64,000 nt of DNA from Kalaharituber pfeilii (lineage: Eukaryota; Ascomycota; Pezizomycetes; Pezizales; Pezizaceae): the NCBI GenBank assembly GCA_015179045.1, contig WHUZ01000052.1:186001-250000 (forward strand), written 5' to 3'. The notes under the pieces were generated by a model. The model was not told where the DNA came from and did no database searches. It saw only the letters and a program-made list of their open reading frames with translations. Shown piece after piece: positions 32,191-42,717 of this stretch. Made by a program: the position numbers and the translations under genes. Within the stretch, counting starts at the first letter, position 1. Every line of letters begins with the position of its first letter.

Positions 32191-33040
32191 AAAAAGATGA
32201 AACAACAAGAAAAAGGGAATACTTCCAGTTCATTACAAACTCAATACTCACCACTATCTCCGTAACCCCATTAAGCTCATGGCGATACGAAAAACAATAT
32301 TGACTCTAAGGATATTGGCACTATGGGCCCACAGCCTGTGTCTGCATATATGGTTATGTCTCCTTTCTCTTTTTGTTGAAGGGAAAAAGGTGTGAAAAAA
32401 AAAAGGTGTGCAGATGATGAAGAGAATCAAAGTCAATAACGTGCACATACAAAAAGCTTTATTCATGAGCGGACTGGTCCTCTCGTACAAAAATGTATCA
32501 TTCGCGAATGGACCGGGTTCGCGAGGGGGCCAGAACAGCACCGTGATCAATTCCACACCGGCGACCACGCGTTCAGTGTATGCAGCGCGTTACTTCCTTC
32601 CGCTCCCAGCACAGACTACTTATGTTTGGCACTGACCGCCCTGTCGCAGCTCCCTACCCTTAGATCCTCACCAGCTCTGACTTCGTTCTCTCCCCATCCC
32701 TCTTCTCGCGTGATGATGACGTTGTGTGCGCATAGGAAAACACAGCTCTCTCACTAGGTCCTCTCCTGGGACGTCACCAGGAGTTGCGTAGTAGTCACAT
32801 TACTCGAAGTTGGTTTATCTTCGTAATGAATGTATGAAGGATTGAGTGAGTGATAGTGTACATCTCTCCGGGTTTCTTATTCAAGATCTCACATGTGCCC
32901 TGCGATTACGCCCTCACGTGGCCCTGCCGTATTCGTGCTTGATTGTTCTCATGGGACATTGGGCTCTCGCTTTGTGTTTCCTCCGCATCACCGAAGTAGT
33001 GGTACCTTTGTGTCTTTTTACAAGGGGTCGAATGTGTGGT

Positions 33041-33193
33041 AGTTGCACAGGTGCCTGTCTCCGGGCCATAAGGACTTCGGTCCAGGGACCCTGCCATGGC
33101 GAACAGCTGCAAGCGGGGTTACGTGAAATAAAAAAAAAAGAAAAAATGGCGAACAGCTGCAAGCGGGGTAACGTGACCAAAAAAAAAAAAAAC
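33041..33193 (+). mobile_element. Two tandem LINE-B tails
   Basis: A LINE-B 3' UTR segment (CAGGTGCCTGTCTCCGGGCC... GGACTTCGGTCCAGGG) runs into ATGGCGAACAGCTGCAAGCG, then GGGTTACGTGAAAT and A's. A second tail repeats ATGGCGAACAGCTGCAAGCG, then GGGTAACGTGACC with A's to about 33193. This may be a dimeric tail or a second insertion at the first poly(A). Confidence 0.8.
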
Positions 33194-33426
33194 GACCTCA
33201 CGTGACCAACGGTGCTCTGACCTGATGCCGACCCACCTCACAGTATCTCTGGACGGCCTTCTTCCACTTTCAAGGGTTAGGTTGCCAGACACCACGTGTA
33301 CCTGGAACCAGTGTTCCCAACCGGCCAGGCCTGAAACCGCCTGGGGCGGCCCCGGCGGAGCTTCTGATGGCCTGGACCGGCCTGAAACATGCAGGCCGAT
33401 TCAGGCCATTCAGGCCGGTTCAGGCC

Positions 33427-33484
33427 ATACTCACGTAAAGCGATTAATGATATAAAAAAAAAAAAAAAAAAATACTCACGTAAA
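33427..33484 (+). mobile_element. LINE-A micro-insertion of 32 bp
   Basis: An exact 13-bp TSD, ATACTCACGTAAA, lies at 33427-33439 and 33472-33484. The insert (33440-33471) is GCGATTAATGATAT followed by about 18 A. It is the shortest LINE-derived insert in the window: only 14 nt of element plus poly(A). Confidence 0.93.
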
Positions 33485-34124
33485 TACTCAATAGCATCAC
33501 CAGTTTGAGCCTGTGTGCTAAGGGAATTATTTTACTAGAGATTTCAGTTCGCTTTGCTGTCTGTTTTAACTGCGTTCTGTGTTCTCATTCTAATCATCTA
33601 TGTAGAGGTAGGCACCCACTGAATCTAACTCACACATCCTGCCATAGCAGAGTGCACTACATTCTCCTTCCACTTTTCGCAGTCCATATCTTCTCAATTC
33701 CATCCTCTCAGTTTCGCACCTATAGTACCTACACTCTGTAAAACTATTTAAGGGTTATCATGACCATCTTACATGTATACGCACAGTCGCAAGATCACCT
33801 ATTGCTAGCTATCATAATGGAAATTGCTCAATTCAGTTAACTATTACGTACATTATATGGTCTAAAATTATAGATATGTGGCCAAGGCAGTGCTTCAGCT
33901 GCTAATTGGTTGTCATGATTTCAGGGATATATGCTGATCTCGATGATCAAAGGCCAAAATGCAGTTACTGATTGGTTGATGCTATTCAGGCCGTTTCAGA
34001 CGGTTCAGGCTGGTCCAGGCCAGTCCAGGCGGTCCAGGCGGTCCAGGCGGTCCAGGCCGGTCCAGGCGGTCCAGACCGGTCCAGACCATTTAGGTATACT
34101 TTTTTAGTATTTAAACCCCGACAA

Positions 34125-34515
34125 ATATCCACGCGTAGGGACTGCGGTCACATACCCGGCTATTCATCTCACCACCTATTATTCTTTCCACGTGTATTTA
34201 TTTTGCCCACCTATTAGTCTTTCAAATTGAGGTCACGTATCGCGCGTATTTATTCACCACCTATTATTCTTTCCGCGTGTGTTCATTTCGCCCAGCTATT
34301 ACTTTTTCAAATTTAGGTCACATATCGCGTCCATTTATTTACAACTATTATTCTTTCTATGTGTATTTATTTCGCAGTCTATTCTTCTCTCCGATTGAGG
34401 TCAAATATCGCATGAGTTTATTTCACCATCTCCCATTCTTTCCAGGTGTATTTATTTCGCCACCTATTATTCTTTCAGATACCGCGCGTATTTATTTCAC
34501 TATCTTTTATTCTCT
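34125..34515. repeat. Tandem repeat of about 85 bp, four to five units
   Basis: The word CTATTATTCTTTC recurs near 34176, 34261 and 34345, with a diverged copy near 34431. GGTCACGTATCGCGCG-like and TATTTATTTCGCC-like words sit at fixed offsets. Each unit appears to be made of two similar halves of about 43 bp. The repeat lies inside hAT-like element 1. Confidence 0.75.
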
Positions 34516-35109
34516 CATGTATATAGCGACATTATTTTCACTCTTTGTTCTGGACTGGCCTGGGCCCGCCTGGACGGCCTGGACCGGCCTGAAACATTCA
34601 GGCGGCCTGGACCGGCCCAGGCCGACCTCATGGCCGGCCTGAAAGATCAGGCCAGGCCCAGGCCTAGATTTTCACGGTCCAGGCCGGCCCGTTGGAAACA
34701 CTGCCTGGAACTGCCCTCCCACAACGTCTGCACCATCAAACCCGACTCACCCTCATGGCCATCCCTTGAGCATATGGACATCGCCTCCCGCTTCTGTATG
34801 CGCAGCAGCGATTGGCTCTACGAACCCACCAGACCGTGATGTCGTCCTCCGACATCTACTCATTCACCCGTCCTCTCTGACCCCGCCTACAACCCGGACA
34901 GGGACCCAGACTCCTCCGTAGACTCTGCCCACGTGGACCCCCCGCGAGTGGCGCCTCAAATGCCCCAGCTACGGGACCCCCCGGTTCCGAATCTCATGTG
35001 ACGGGAAAGGGAGGATGATAACTGAATGGGTTCACGCTGGCTCCCGCCTATGCCATACGACATTCACCAGCCGAGGGATGAAGAACCGATCGACGCTCGG
35101 GCTGCAAGA

Positions 35110-35717
35110 CAATGAATCCAACAGGCCAGGCCGGTTCAGGCCATTCAGGCGGGTTCAGGTCATTCAGGCCGGGTCAGGCCAATTAAACGAATCACTCCAC
35201 GGCTAAGGCCAGCATTTACCAGATTGTTTGAGTATTAAATGAGTAGAATCTCCCATATGTCTAGAATTTTAAACAGCAGCCGTCTACGAGTTTTGTCAAG
35301 TATGTATCACACTTTGTATTCAAGTATATATACTAAGAAATATTTTCGAAATGATGGACCTTCCAGGTAATACAACAGACTGGACTCAATTCTTCGATGA
35401 TGATACCTGATGCGCAACTGTCAATTACTGATAGTGGAAATATCCAGGACTATTAAAATCTAATTCACCTGGGTTAAATTCCAAAATCGCTTGAATTTAC
35501 GTAAATGGCCTGGTCGGCCTGGACTGGCCTGGTCGGCCTGATTGGCCTGATTGTTTCAGGCCGCCTGGGCCGGTCCAGGCGGCCCTCACGGCCTGGCCTG
35601 ATTGTTCAGGCCAGGCCAGGCCTGATTGTTCAGGCCAGGCCAGGCCCAGAATTTCACGGTCCAGGCCAGTCCAGGCCTCCGGTTGGCCTGGCCTGGCCTG
35701 GCCTGTTGGATTCATTG
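35110..35717. mobile_element. hAT-like element 2 with GGCC-rich repeat arms
   Basis: The inverted ends are CAATGAATCCAACAGGCC on both sides. The arms carry the same GGCCTG/CAGGCC arrays as element 1, and TTTCACGGTCCAGGCC is shared with its right arm. The flanks share TGCAAGA (35103-35109 and 35722-35728), but the right copy is offset by 4 bp, so the TSD is not clean. The interior is AT-rich and has no gene. Confidence 0.75.
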
Positions 35718-36578
35718 CCAGTGCAAGAGAATGCCCAATGAGAGGTACCTGACGACCTGATGAAGGCGGTAAAAGTAAGCAGGTATATTGATTGTTCAGC
35801 ATACATAGAGTAAGCCATAGAATAGACTAGACAGCAGGCAAGCACCGAGCGGGCTCCGCTGCCTCTGCTACCAAGACAAACATCTCCTCCAGCAGCAACT
35901 CTACCCACAAAGACATTGCCTCTTCTGCCCCGAAGAACAAGAAAAGCGACTATATACCTGAAGAATTAATTCAGAAAGGGAAAAAAGGCAACCAATACAT
36001 CAAGTGTGGTAAGAGCGAGCTTGAAGAAGAGGTCAAGTTTTAAGCGTTGTCCTAAGTTACGCCCTCATTTTAGCTAAATCATCGTGAAATCCGTGTTTCT
36101 AGGTTTTCATACCGTGAAGCGCTGGGATAGTAATGAACTCCATACCTGTATAGCTGGTGTAGTCGCGATGCTTCCGCCCGTGGGGGGTTTGACTCCGTGT
36201 TCCGCTTCTTTACCTATTGTCTCACTTACCCGTCTCTTTCATGTCTCTTAAGAGCACGCACGGGCGCAACTTAGATTCTGTTACAGCTGACACATGCAGC
36301 TGCGGTAGGTAATTTCATTCTTGAAAATGCCCATAAGTCTGAACCAAAGCCATGTGCGTTCTGCAATTCGAGGTTCCAGCCATCGACCTCATAAGCTCAT
36401 CTAGATTTGTTCCGGTTTCTACGACAATGTAGTAAATATGAGGATGTAACTTAGGACGACGCTTGGTGCTTGACCTTTCGACAGGGCAGCTCTTGCTGGC
36501 CCTTCTTATAGTCAATCCTGCGTGCCTTCCATCTATTGTCTATCTATGCTATGATATTATGATGCTCTATCTATAGAT

Positions 36579-36725
36579 GTACCTCAGCCATGGCCTCGCC
36601 TCATCTAGAGGTCTCTTCAGTGGCTCTGCTCCTGGAGGTCCGTTCAGTGGCTCTGCTCCTGAAGGTGCATCCGGTGGCTTTTCACCTAGTGGTCCGCACG
36701 GTGGCTTTGTGTTCAGTTGCTAGCT
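36579..36725 (+). repeat. 27-bp-type tandem repeat with a short Gly/Ser/Pro frame
   Basis: Units like GGTCCGTTCAGTGGCTCTGC recur about four times with increasing divergence. One frame starting ATG near 36576 reads GPFSGSAPEG-type repeats and stops at about 36722. It could be a fragment of a repetitive gene, but no further support exists. Confidence 0.35.
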
Positions 36726-36890
36726 TACACTGTGCTATGACCATGCCGTCAGACTGTAGCTATCCCTTGATCAGGCCGAATCATCCCTAGCAGCTTTACA
36801 GGTGGACATCCCCTTTCCGGGTAGATCCTGACAAGACTTCTATGATACAGGTGCCAATTGCAGGCACTATTTCCTTGTGTATGAGACAAC

Positions 36891-37437
36891 AATGAGATTT
36901 TTTTTTTTTTAAATATCACTACTCGCGTGCCGCCCTAAGCTATGGCGAGCATAGGTACATAAGAGAGTAAGGAAAATAAGAACAGCCCCGCCTCTTTTCC
37001 CGCCACCGAAAATTTCAAAAGAAAAGGAAAGTAAACAAATCTCAACGCCCTGCTCGCTCGAACATCGCCACCAGCGGGTCCCTACCCCCCTCTTTCGTCT
37101 TCGGAGGTTCTCGTACCGCTTCCCGGCCCCCCGGCCATCTCTGCCCCCAGACTCTGCACTCTCCTCAGATATGTTCTGTTGTCTCTTCCCCTTCTCCGCA
37201 CTATCGGCACTCCGGCTCTCCATCACACACCTTGCCTGCTCTGAACTTCCATCCCCGCAAGCCCTTGCCCGTCAGGAGCCCCGCCAGCGAGGCTGTCAGT
37301 CCGCCTAAGTGCTGTAGCGGCCTATAGTCCAGTCTCAGCCTACCTCTTTCTTCCGCTCGTCGCGCTGTCGCCTCCATGCACATTCCAGCTTCTGTGATCA
37401 CTTTATTTCGGTAGGGCAGGAGGGACGAGAATGAGAT
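36891..37437 (-). mobile_element. LINE-A copy inserted in the 3' end of tandem paralogue A
   Basis: An 8-bp TSD, AATGAGAT, lies at 36891-36898 and 37430-37437. The insert has poly(T), the C:G-type hairpin complement and a minus-strand LINE-A C-terminus (NKVITEAGM, RLRLDYRPLQHLGG, GLRGWKFRAGK, then a stop at PECR). Its 5' boundary falls within the last codons of the gene, so the gene now reads into LINE sequence and stops at 37403. Confidence 0.88.
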
Positions 37438-38565
37438 AACATAACTCCGGGTAGCCAATGTTCAGAAAGCGCCCCGGAACATCCGCCGGCTCAATTTTGA
37501 CCGTTGCATCTTCCCGCCAGTGGAGTCGAAACGTCTCACTAGTGCTGCACGTGCTATCAATCCTCTCAGACGTTGTTCTTGCTTTGAAACGTGATTCGGA
37601 AAAACTCAGGTAGGTATTCGGGAAGCACGTAGATATGAACGAGACCGTGCCATTTGTGTGTTGCACAAGCTCGAAAATTCCAAATGAGTTGACAGTGTAT
37701 GCTTGTCGAAGTTGGCCATTATTCAACTCGAAGCACCTGTTGGATTTGTCGCTCTTGATTGCTACATATGTTGGCGTTAGATTCTGGCATTTGTCATGCT
37801 CTGCTCTGAGGGTTGCAAGTTCCAGCCCCAGTTGCCGTTTCTCGTCTTCTATCTTCTGTTGAAATTCCTGCTGCTCTTGATTCAACTCCATGACCTCATC
37901 ACTGAGTTGATTGATGATTCCTAACTTGCATGTTATGTCTGTGGTTAGATCGTCGCACTTTTCATGCTCTGATCTGACTGTAGCAAGATCGAGCTCCAGT
38001 TGCCGTTTTTCCTCTTCTATCTTCTGTTTAAATTTCTGCTGCTCTTGATCCATGTCCATGATGCGGTCCTGGAGTTGATTGATAATTGTCTGCTTTGTTT
38101 GTAATGAATCTTCTGCAATTGCGAGCGCTCTATATACTACCTGAGCAGCAGGTTTATCCTCGCTATGTGACTGCTGTTGCGCCTCGAGTAGGTCGAGATT
38201 TTCAGTGATTGTACACTCACTTGGTGTGTAGTGACTGGTGCCTGGTGTGAACAGGGCAGGCGAAGTTAAGAGGGTATCGCGATACGGCTTTCGGGCCTAA
38301 GCCTAACATCAGTACTAGTAAATACTAAGAACGCATATATAACACGGTAGCACCCAAGCTATGACCAAGTGATGAAAAGACACGAGCTATTTACCGCGTT
38401 AACAAGCTTCACAAAAATAAACTGCAGATCCATCCTCTCATGGCTCGCTGCACAGAACCAATCCCACAAGCTATCAAGCTGGGCATCTGTCAGGTAGCTA
38501 TCAGCGTCCAACAGGTCCCGATCACGCTGCGGATGTTCTGTGTCCATTGCCCGACGGTTGCCCAA
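37403..38565 (-). CDS. Coiled-coil/beta-trefoil-like protein A (C-terminus rewritten by a LINE)
   Basis: Two exons, 38565-38395 and 38296-37403, give 354 residues. The 98-nt intron (GTAAAT...CTTAG) has a CTGAT branch site. The N-terminal module (about residues 8-57) is helical and conserved with paralogue B: DLLDADSYLTDAQLDSLWDW, then FIFVKLVNA. Residues of about 120-215 form a heptad coiled coil with two copies of a 45-50-residue unit (FKQKIEEEKRQLELDLATV, ending HEKC). The last 115 residues look like a beta-trefoil/fascin-type fold (TYVAIKS, FGIFELVQ, TYLSFSESRFKA). The last eight residues, LVPPALPK, and the stop come from the LINE-A insertion. No enzyme motif is seen and function is unknown. 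Confidence 0.72.
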
Positions 38566-38599
38566 CGTCTATCTGTATCGGTCTATTGCTAGGAAACGC

Positions 38600-38840
38600 T
38601 GAGTCCAGAGAGAAATAGCTTGTGGTTGATGCAGCTATAGATGTTGTTTGGCGTCGGCGTGATTTTATACTTTCTGGCAACTTGTCTTGAGAATGAAAAA
38701 GATAAAAATAAAAAATAAAAAAACATTGGCAAGCGTAATCTTATCTCACACATGTCAGGCCCCCAGCCAAGACAATATAATGTGTAAGAAGCTGCACCTA
38801 GGCCCATTCTTACGTAACACTACCAAAGTGTTTTTTCGAT
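38600..38840. repeat. Promoter-side segment duplicated with paralogue B
   Basis: ACATTGGCAAGCGTAATCTTA, noted as ACATTGGCA and GTAATCTTA, with GCCAAGACAATA, matches 42360-42405 (ACATTGGCA, GTGATCTTA, GCCAAGACAATA). The duplicated unit therefore includes upstream DNA. The 3' side matches as well: 36250-36400 resembles 40740-40890 (AGCACGCACGGG-GCAAC and following blocks). From 38840 to 39780 no gene is supported. Confidence 0.65.
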
Positions 38841-39783
38841 ACAAACCGCATGGCAAAAGTGGGTTCTCATGCCCAGACTATTACTTTCCCGCCGCTGCTA
38901 CTGGCCGCAATATTGTTGCATTGTAGCCTTTGTTATGCATAGGGTTATTGCTAGTACAATACTAGTACAAAAGCTCTACCAAAAACAAGCCAATTGTTAT
39001 TAGGACACTTCCAGCTGCAATTATTGCGATTTGATCAATTATTACTACAAGTACCCAGAATGTTGCCAAAGAGTCTATAGGAAACATGGTAATTTGGAAG
39101 CTGAGGAAAAAATGTGTTGCTTCTGGAGGGAGTCGTAGGGATACGGGAAAGGTGTAAAGGCAATAGAATGAAGAAGGTATTGCCACGTTTCGGAGGAGGG
39201 CACTGTCTTCCACCACCAGCCGACATGCACCACGTCCCGACGCACGATTTACACCAAAACTGACTGCGCGCGACTACATATATCTCAACGACCAGAATAG
39301 AATTTTGCAGGCGCTTTTCAGGGGAATTGAGTAAAGGTATTATTCTTCACCTTTAGTACCTCTACTCACTCCAAAAAGACATTGTGGTCAACCAATGGCA
39401 CAGTGACATTCTCGTTGATGTTGGCATGCATTTTTTATAGAATTCTGAATGCAAAGTACACAATAGGGTAGCATGCATTACTTCTCTTCAACGCCCACCA
39501 TAGGGACTATAGCAGCGCAGCAGCAATAGAATCTTCCCAATTGATTTCTAGATATTTAATACTTTAATTAGCTTTGTGTTATTTAATGCCTAGTTCATAT
39601 ATCAAATTGCCGTTTCTGGTAGTTTTCATATACAATTATTACATACAATTTCTATGAGAATATGAATTTTGCGAGTAACTCCACCGATTCATCAGATACT
39701 TGCTTGCGGTGGTTCTCACACCTTTGAATAATATAGATTGGTGATATTTAAGCATAATAAGTGGAATCCAACATGAGGTTGAA

Positions 39784-39856
39784 TTTGCGCCTTTTTTTTT
39801 TTTTTTTTAACCTTCTCACGTTGCCCCGCTTGCAACCGGCAGGGCGACTTTGCGCC
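39784..39856 (-). mobile_element. LINE-B tail-only insertion (57 bp)
   Basis: TSD TTTGCGCC lies at 39784-39791 and 39849-39856. The insert is poly(T) plus the complement of a LINE-B tail (CACGTTGCCCCGCTTGCAA). From 39857 to 40735 no gene is supported. Confidence 0.85.
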
Positions 39857-40935
39857 AAGATGAATATGGTTGTTCATATGCAGTAATACCCGAAGTCTAC
39901 TTGGCGCCCATTGCTCTTTTGTACAATGTTGTTAAAGATGTAGGTAGAAAGTGATCACGGTTACTTATTTCTCCATAGGCATTGTAGCCAAAGTGCAGTG
40001 TTTATATACATCGAGCATGAATGTGCGCTGGGGCTCTGACAAGCCTTTTCATGGCCCCCACTGGCATAAGTCACCTCCGTCCTTTCATGTGCAGCCTGGT
40101 ATTTACTGCAGATCTCTAACATATGTCAATCGGTAAACCTATCACTTCCCGGTTATAAATCATCCTTCCAATATCTACGTTAAAAGACAGTATTTAGCAG
40201 CCATTGTCTGGAAATAGCCATGGCGGGGCATATGTGGATTTTGGGAGCTCCTGGAGGTTGTTGGAAATAGTCTGTTAGGCAGTGTTAGCATAAACCTGCT
40301 TTGTTAGTCATTTCTACCCCCATTCAGTCAAATCAACACTCCACGACCAATTTAAATCCTTTTTTTGGGATGACATAGTCAAGATAGTAAATTCAAGTTG
40401 AATTCTGACTGAAGATACGCAATTACAACATGCATCCCCACTGGCGATATTTTCAGCCTTGGTACCCGAGAGATCGCTCTATCCGTGACATTGCCTAGGT
40501 TTCTGGTTTGCATGAAGGCTTCGTCATAATTAGTGCCGTTCTCCTGACTGAGGCTTTTGACACTCGGATTTTTTTTGTTAAATTTTGGTGGCAGGTGTCT
40601 CTAGGCTTGATGCTCTCGAATGGTTTACACTCTATACTGTTACAGTTGGCTGTAGTCGTTCTGCTTACGCAAGTGGGTACTCCGTGTTAAGCTTCCTTAA
40701 ATACCTAATTGTAATCACTTACCATCCACTTTATGCCTCTTAACAGCACGCACGGGTGCAACCTAGATTCTTCTACGGATATACATGCAGTCGTAGGATA
40801 AATCAATTAATTATTACAATAGCTTAACACTTCCGAACCCAATGCTACTTAGTTGCATCCCTCAATTCCACGTTCAATCTATCAACTCATAGCACTTTTC
40901 TGGCATCCGTCAGATGTATGTGCCAACTATACCCT

Positions 40936-42204
40936 CTACACGCTGGTGTAATCGATAACAATGATATGAAATAATGCCCCATGATCCAGAAAACGCCCTT
41001 CCACATCCGCTGGCTCAATTTTAACTTCTGCATTATCTGACCAGAGAAGGCGAAACTTGTTTTTGGTACTGTCCGTGCTATCAATCCCTTCATAGCTTTT
41101 TAATGTGAAACTTGATTCAACAAAACTCAGGTAGGTATCGTCGAAGTAGGCAGACTTGAACGAGACCAGGCCTTCCGAGTGTTGCAAAAGTTCGAAAACC
41201 CCCAATGCACCGACAAATTGTACTCTTTGAATGTCGTCCTTACACATCTGAATCCACAGGTCGCTACTAGCTGACCTAATTGCTACGTATGTTGGCGTTA
41301 GATCGTGGCACTTGTCATGCTCTGCTCTGACCGCTGCAAGATCTATCTTCAGTCGCCGTTTCTCGCCTTGTACCTTCTGTTTGAATGCCTTCTGCTCCAA
41401 ATCCATATCCCTGATGCGGTCTTGAAGTTGATTGACCATTAATTTCTTGTCTGTTAAGCATTTATCATGCTTTTCTTTGACTGCTGCAAGATCCAGCTCC
41501 AGTTGCCGTTTCTCGTTTTGCACCTTCTGTTTGAATGCCTTTTGCTCCTGATCCATATCCGTGATGCGGTCCTGGAGTTCATCGGCACGTGCTACCTGCT
41601 CTACCAGGTCTGTGGCTAAAGCGTGACACTTGGCCTGCTCTGTTCTAAGATCCAGCTCCAGTCTCCCTTTCTCCTCTTCTACCTTCTTTTTAAATTCCTG
41701 CTGCTCCTGATCCATGTCCCTGATGCGGTCCTGAAGTTGATTGATAATAATTTGCTTCGTTTGCAATGAATCTTCTGCAATTGCGAGCGTTCTATATACT
41801 AACTGAGCACCAGGTGTATCGTCGCGGTGATGTGGTTGCTGTCGCGCATGTGGGGCATCGAGTTTCTCAGTGACTGTACATTCACTTGATGTGTTGCGAC
41901 TGGTGCCTGGCATGGACAGGGTAGGTGAGTGCAAGAGGCTATCGCGATATGGTTTTCGGGCCTAATCCTCATATCAGTACTAGCGTCCGAGCTGTGACCA
42001 ACTCATGAAAAGACAAGATCTATTTACCGAGTTAACAAGCTTCACAAAAATTGTCTGCAGATCCATCTTCTCATGGTTCGCTGCACAGAACCAATCCCAC
42101 AAGTTATCAAGCTTGGGACCTGTCAGGTAGTCATCAGCATCCAACAGGTCTGGATCACGCTGCGGAAGTTGTGTGTCCATCGCCCGACGGCCGTCGACGT
42201 CCAT
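40936..42204 (-). CDS. Coiled-coil/beta-trefoil-like protein B
   Basis: Two exons, 42204-42028 and 41961-40936, give 400 residues. The 66-nt intron (GTAAAT...GATTAG, CTGAT branch) sits at the same place as in paralogue A, and the exon starts are alike (ARKPYRD). The helical N-terminal module is DLLDADDYLTGPKLDNLWDW, then IFVKLVNS. The coiled coil spans about residues 125-270 and has three repeat units (AFKQKVQNEKRQLELDLAAV-type, each preceded by QLQDRIRDMD) against two in paralogue A. The C-terminal 120 residues (TYVAIRS, LGVFELLQ, TYLSFVESSF, KIEPADVEGRFL) are the beta-trefoil-like part and end IIVIDYTSV. It has no signal peptide or membrane segment, so it is probably cytosolic. Coiled-coil repeats suggest oligomerisation; function is unknown. 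Confidence 0.78.
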
Positions 42205-42548
42205 CTGTAGAGGCCTATTGCTGGGAAAAGTTAAGTTCAGAGAGAAATCGCGAATGATTGACGCAGGTATTGATCTGGTGTGACTTGGCGTCGGCGTGAT
42301 GATGATTTCATAAGCGGAGTCTTATTTCATCGATGTGGCCTGAAAAAGAAAAAAAGAAAAACATTGGCACGCGTGATCTTACAGGCCCGAGCCAAGACAA
42401 TACGTTTTGTAAGCAAGCCTGTTCTTACGTAACGCTACCAAGTCAATTGAATTGCGTTGGATTAAGACAAACAAGGGCAAGTTCATATACTTAGCTTAGT
42501 TAAAACGTTGACATTTGAAACTCCCTGCTTACATATTATTATGTAGTG

Positions 42549-42628
42549 ATAGTTGGAATTGCCCTGCCTTGGCGAACAGCCGCATGCGGGGTCACGTGAA
42601 AAAAAAAAAAAAAAAATAGTTGGAATTA
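42549..42628 (+). mobile_element. LINE-B tail-only insertion (55 bp)
   Basis: TSD ATAGTTGGAATT lies at 42549-42560 and 42617-42628 (within one base). The insert is CTTGGCGAACAGCCGCATGC, GGGGTCACGTG and poly(A). Confidence 0.92.
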
Positions 42629-42717
42629 CCAGAATAGGCAAAAAAGGAACCTGAATGTAGATGTATTACAAAATGAACCGAGAAGAAATTAACAAGTAAA
42701 GATCTAGTTTATTCTGA

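Larger units (their letters stand above)
33301..34711. mobile_element. hAT-like element 1 with GGCC-rich repeat arms
   Basis: An exact 8-bp TSD, CCTGGAAC, lies at 33301-33308 and 34704-34711. The element (33309-34703, 1395 bp) has inverted ends CAGTGTTCCCAACCGG (left) and CAGTGTTTCCAACGGG (right, complement). Inside each end is a dense array of GGCCTG/CAGGCC words (CAGGCCATTCAGGCCGGTT and variants), with a third array at 33985-34095. No transposase frame is seen, so it is non-autonomous. It also holds an 85-bp tandem repeat and a LINE-A micro-insertion. Confidence 0.85.

Noticed and set aside
38962..39226. 84-codon minus-strand frame with two hydrophobic stretches between the tandem paralogues
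   Set aside because: It needs a GTG start, has no homologue I recognise and lies in AT-rich DNA where hydrophobic frames arise by chance.
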